From a bacterium BMS3Abin01 (GTDB taxonomy: Bacteria; Actinomycetota; Thermoleophilia; BMS3ABIN01): a stretch of DNA of 43,711 nucleotides. Under the pieces are notes generated by a model. The model was not told the DNA's origin. It saw only the letters and a program-made list of their open reading frames with translations, and did not search any database. The position numbers were made by a program, and so were the translations under genes. The DNA is taken from NCBI GenBank assembly GCA_002897715.1, contig BDUA01000051.1:1-43711 (forward strand), written 5' to 3'. Below are positions 41,928 to 43,711 of the stretch, piece after piece; the stretch's first letter is position 1; every line of letters starts with the position of its first letter.

Positions 41928-42572
41928 CTACTGGCTGGCATCCTGGTTGAGGGTCGAGGTGACGCTCATGGTCAGTATGTCACCCTGGATGTCGTTGCCG
42001 GCTTCCGGCCGGAAAAACAGAGACATGTTGAGACTCTGCGAACCGACCTGGACGGGCAGCGGCGCCAGCAGGTTGTCCAGGTATCCGCCGCTACTGGAAT
42101 AAGGCGGCAGGGACAGGTCCTCCAGGTCGAACCAGCCGTTGCCGTTGGCATCGACAAAGGATGTGGCGAAGTTCACGCCGTCGTAGGTCATGGCGGTGAT
42201 CTCGATCATCCTCGCCATATCCCCCGGCGCCGATGCCGGGTTGGTGTCCGACTCCACCGGGTTTGATGTCTCATCGATGCTGTAGCTGAAACCAAGCTCG
42301 ATATGGTCCGCATTCACGCTTCCAGCGTTCTGAAGCGACATGCTGTTGGTGACACTGGATACCCCGGGGACCATATTGCCTATTACCCAGGTCTGGGATA
42401 CCCCGTCACCATAGCCCTCATCGTTATCAGCCACCTTCAGGTCAAGAGTTCCGGCGGCAAAGCTGTTGCCGCTGGAGGTCTCGCTGTCGCTGAAGTATGC
42501 GTATGTGCCGGCGCCTGCCAGCATGGCCAGCAGAGAGACGGCCAGGACAGATATCAGTATGCGTTTATTCAT
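41928..42572 (-). CDS. TasA/camelysin-like secreted protein with SipW-dependent signal
   Basis: 214 residues. The N-terminus KRILISVLAVSLLAMLAGAG then TYAYFSDSETSSGNSFAAGTLDL is the hallmark of SipW-processed TasA/camelysin proteins. A beta-rich body follows: NMVPGVSSVTNSMSLQNAGS, then FSYSIDETSNPVESD. No HExxH protease motif is present. Relatives form extracellular fibres or matrix (TasA). It shares the signal and ISSVT-type strands with the upstream paralogue and precedes sipW, so the three genes look like a fibre-export unit. Confidence 0.88.
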   Translation of the reverse strand: MNKRILISVLAVSLLAMLAGAGTYAYFSDSETSSGNSFAAGTLDLKVADNDEGYGDGVSQTWVIGNMVPGVSSVTNSMSLQNAGSVNADHIELGFSYSIDETSNPVESDTNPASAPGDMARMIEITAMTYDGVNFATSFVDANGNGWFDLEDLSLPPYSSSGGYLDNLLAPLPVQVGSQSLNMSLFFRPEAGNDIQGDILTMSVTSTLNQDASQ

Positions 42573-42639
42573 TCATAACACCCCATCTCGATACGGATGA
42601 GGATTCATGTGATCACTCCTGATCGACGCGTAATCCGTC

Positions 42640-43233
42640 CTAGTTCTGTGTAAGGTCGACGACGATGTCGAAGGTGACCGCGTCGCTCTGGATGATGTTG
42701 CCGACGCTCGTACCTATCGAGCCCTGCAGTTCGAAGTTGCGGGTCTGTGAGGCGTTAAGCGAGCCCAGAGATACAGAGCCTGCACCTGCCAGCTGATTCA
42801 GCGTGCCTGACCAGATAGGAGCAGCAGCATCCACATCGTAGATTACGATATCCATTTTGGCGCCCAGATCGCCGTCCGGGTCAACGCCACAGGTAGTGTC
42901 GACAAGGGCCTCCGGCTCATTACAGCCGTTGTCATCGTTTGCCAGGTTCTGGACCGACACAGTCAGCGTGTTGCCGTCTATGGTGCCGCCATTGGTCACT
43001 GTGATCGGTTCTGTGCTACTCCAGCCCGGGTACAGATTGCTTTCGGCGAACGCGGAAGACAGCGGATTTTCACCGTTTACTATTAGATCGAGGGTACCGG
43101 CGCCGAAGGTGTTGCCCGTACTGGTTTCAGAGTCACTGAAGTAGGCGAACGTGCCCAGGGTCACCATGGCGGTGGCCACGGCGATAACCAGGACGCTCAT
43201 GGCTATTTTTCTTGTCAATATCCTGCCAAGCAT
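42640..43233 (-). CDS. TasA/camelysin-like secreted protein with SipW-dependent signal
   Basis: 197 residues. RKIAMSVLVIAVATAMVTLG then TFAYFSDSETSTGNTFGAGTLDL again gives the SipW-type signal and first strand. The body is beta-rich (LYPGWSSTEPITVTNGGTID, LTVSVQNLAND) with a Cys pair (GCNEPEALVDTTCG) that could form a disulfide. The ATG is preceded by AAAAGGAG at 10-nt spacing. First gene of the tasA-tasA-sipW unit; paralogous to the next gene with a conserved N-terminus and divergent body. Confidence 0.88.
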   Translation of the reverse strand: MLGRILTRKIAMSVLVIAVATAMVTLGTFAYFSDSETSTGNTFGAGTLDLIVNGENPLSSAFAESNLYPGWSSTEPITVTNGGTIDGNTLTVSVQNLANDDNGCNEPEALVDTTCGVDPDGDLGAKMDIVIYDVDAAAPIWSGTLNQLAGAGSVSLGSLNASQTRNFELQGSIGTSVGNIIQSDAVTFDIVVDLTQN

Positions 43234-43523
43234 AATCCATTCTCCTTTTTTTTAATCATCAATATATCTCGGTGTACAATTACTTCCGCCGAACATCTTT
43301 TACATCCAGCCACCTCTCTTTCTTCTCTTTTACTGCACCTGCCGTACTTTTCTCCAGCTCGGCCACCGCCGTTTCGCTGCCGTTGCCGCTTGCCTTATAA
43401 GACCGTGAAGCCTTAAAATGAAAACGGCTGCGAAAAGCGTGCCTTTCCGGGTGCAATTTTCAAAGCTAACCGGGCTGAAGAAGGTCGCTCTTCTTCAGCC
43501 CATACTTATCCGGGAGACATATC
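43234..43523. other. Intergenic region with a 12-bp perfect hairpin
   Basis: About 290 nt. It includes an eight-T run just upstream of the tasA-like ribosome site and a perfect stem GGGCTGAAGAAG/CTTCTTCAGCCC at 43472-43501 with loop GTCGCT, 22 nt after the stop of the edge ORF. That stem may end the edge gene's transcript, though no T-tract follows. No riboswitch motif was recognised and no convincing promoter for the tasA unit was found. Confidence 0.5.
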
Positions 43524-43711
43524 TCACTCCATTAACCGCTCCCAGCCTTGAGTAAAATCAGCCATAGTCGCTCCTACCAATCGCTCAGGAAGGGTTCCGG
43601 CCAAATCGAAATCGCGGAAAGATAAGAAGGATGATTCAGTAGGAGAGCATCTGCTGATGAGATGCTTCACGGTGATACGGTAGGGTGTTCCCCTTGGTTC
43701 CACTTCCCTTA
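43524..43711 (-). CDS. C-terminal 62 codons of an unidentified protein cut by the window edge
   Basis: Missing from the ORF track because it has no start in the window. The minus strand is open from base 43711 to a TGA at 43524 (begins REVEPRGTPYRITVKHLISR; ends ATMADFTQGWERLME). Its GC content is visibly lower than that of the neighbouring genes, suggesting a different origin. I do not recognise it; a mobile-element or transferred gene is possible but unproven. The downstream 12-bp hairpin may be its terminator. Confidence 0.45.
   Translation of the reverse strand, partial: REVEPRGTPYRITVKHLISRCSPTESSFLSFRDFDLAGTLPERLVGATMADFTQGWERLME

Noticed and set aside
43421-43560. 45-codon plus-strand ORF at the right end (MKTAAKSVPFRV...)
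   Set aside because: Runs through the perfect hairpin and opposes the better edge ORF; no ribosome site.

Overview
The window looks like chromosomal DNA from a GC-rich, deep-branching actinobacterium or related Gram-positive, probably an anaerobe (OPB41/Geothermincolia-like lineages would fit). This placement is inference. It rests on high GC3 codon use, the dgt-dnaG-rpoD macromolecular-synthesis cluster, two-subunit glycyl-tRNA synthetase next to ppdK, a SigB-type sigma factor with YtxG/YtxH-like partners, TasA/SipW-type secretion, and an archaeal-looking Thi4 plus short ThiC. No phage, CRISPR array or complete insertion sequence is visible. A lower-GC partial reading frame enters at the right edge.

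Layout. 1-5.0 kb (minus): a signalling operon with a membrane multi-PAS histidine kinase, a previously unlisted 53-codon ORF, an Rcp1-like receiver and a receiver-GAF-PAS-PAS protein cut by the window edge, the last three joined by 4-nt overlaps. 5.1-6.9 kb (minus): an ECF sigma factor overlapping a DUF4349 membrane protein that may be its anti-sigma. 7.2-12.9 kb (plus): DUF948/YtxG-like and YtxH-like proteins, a SigB-family sigma factor, alaS, ruvX and mltG. 13.1-15.1 kb (minus): a secreted protein, a small gene broken by two in-frame stops, and recO. 15.1-24.9 kb (plus): glyQ, glyS, ppdK, dgt, dnaG, rpoD. 25-26.5 kb: a two-CW-type cysteine-rich protein, tRNA-Asn, a zinc-ribbon protein and a convergent flavin reductase. 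26.7-31.5 kb: a large sensor kinase, an HD-GYP response regulator and a small zinc-ribbon protein. 31.6-38.3 kb: a TPP-riboswitch-controlled thiamine operon (thi4, an uncharacterised gene, thiE, thiC, thiL, thiD) followed by a cytoplasmic-looking amidase. 38.5-41.4 kb: an NlpC/P60 hydrolase without a canonical start, a strong terminator, a dispersed repeat, and gltX. 41.4-43.2 kb (minus): two TasA/camelysin-like proteins and a SipW-type signal peptidase whose C-terminal membrane anchor has been put out of frame.

How the genes work together. The thiamine operon is nearly complete for de novo TPP: Thi4 makes the thiazole (replacing ThiG/S/F/H), ThiC and ThiD make the pyrimidine, ThiE joins them and ThiL makes TPP, which feeds back on the riboswitch. 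The uncharacterised gene between thi4 and thiE is the best candidate here for undescribed biology. The cysteine-rich module of the 25 kb small protein reappears inside a PAS domain of the nearby sensor kinase. Two sigma/stress modules lie back to back around 6.9-7.2 kb with divergent promoter-like sequences. Three genes show clear damage or odd initiation: the small gene upstream of recO, sipW and nlpC.
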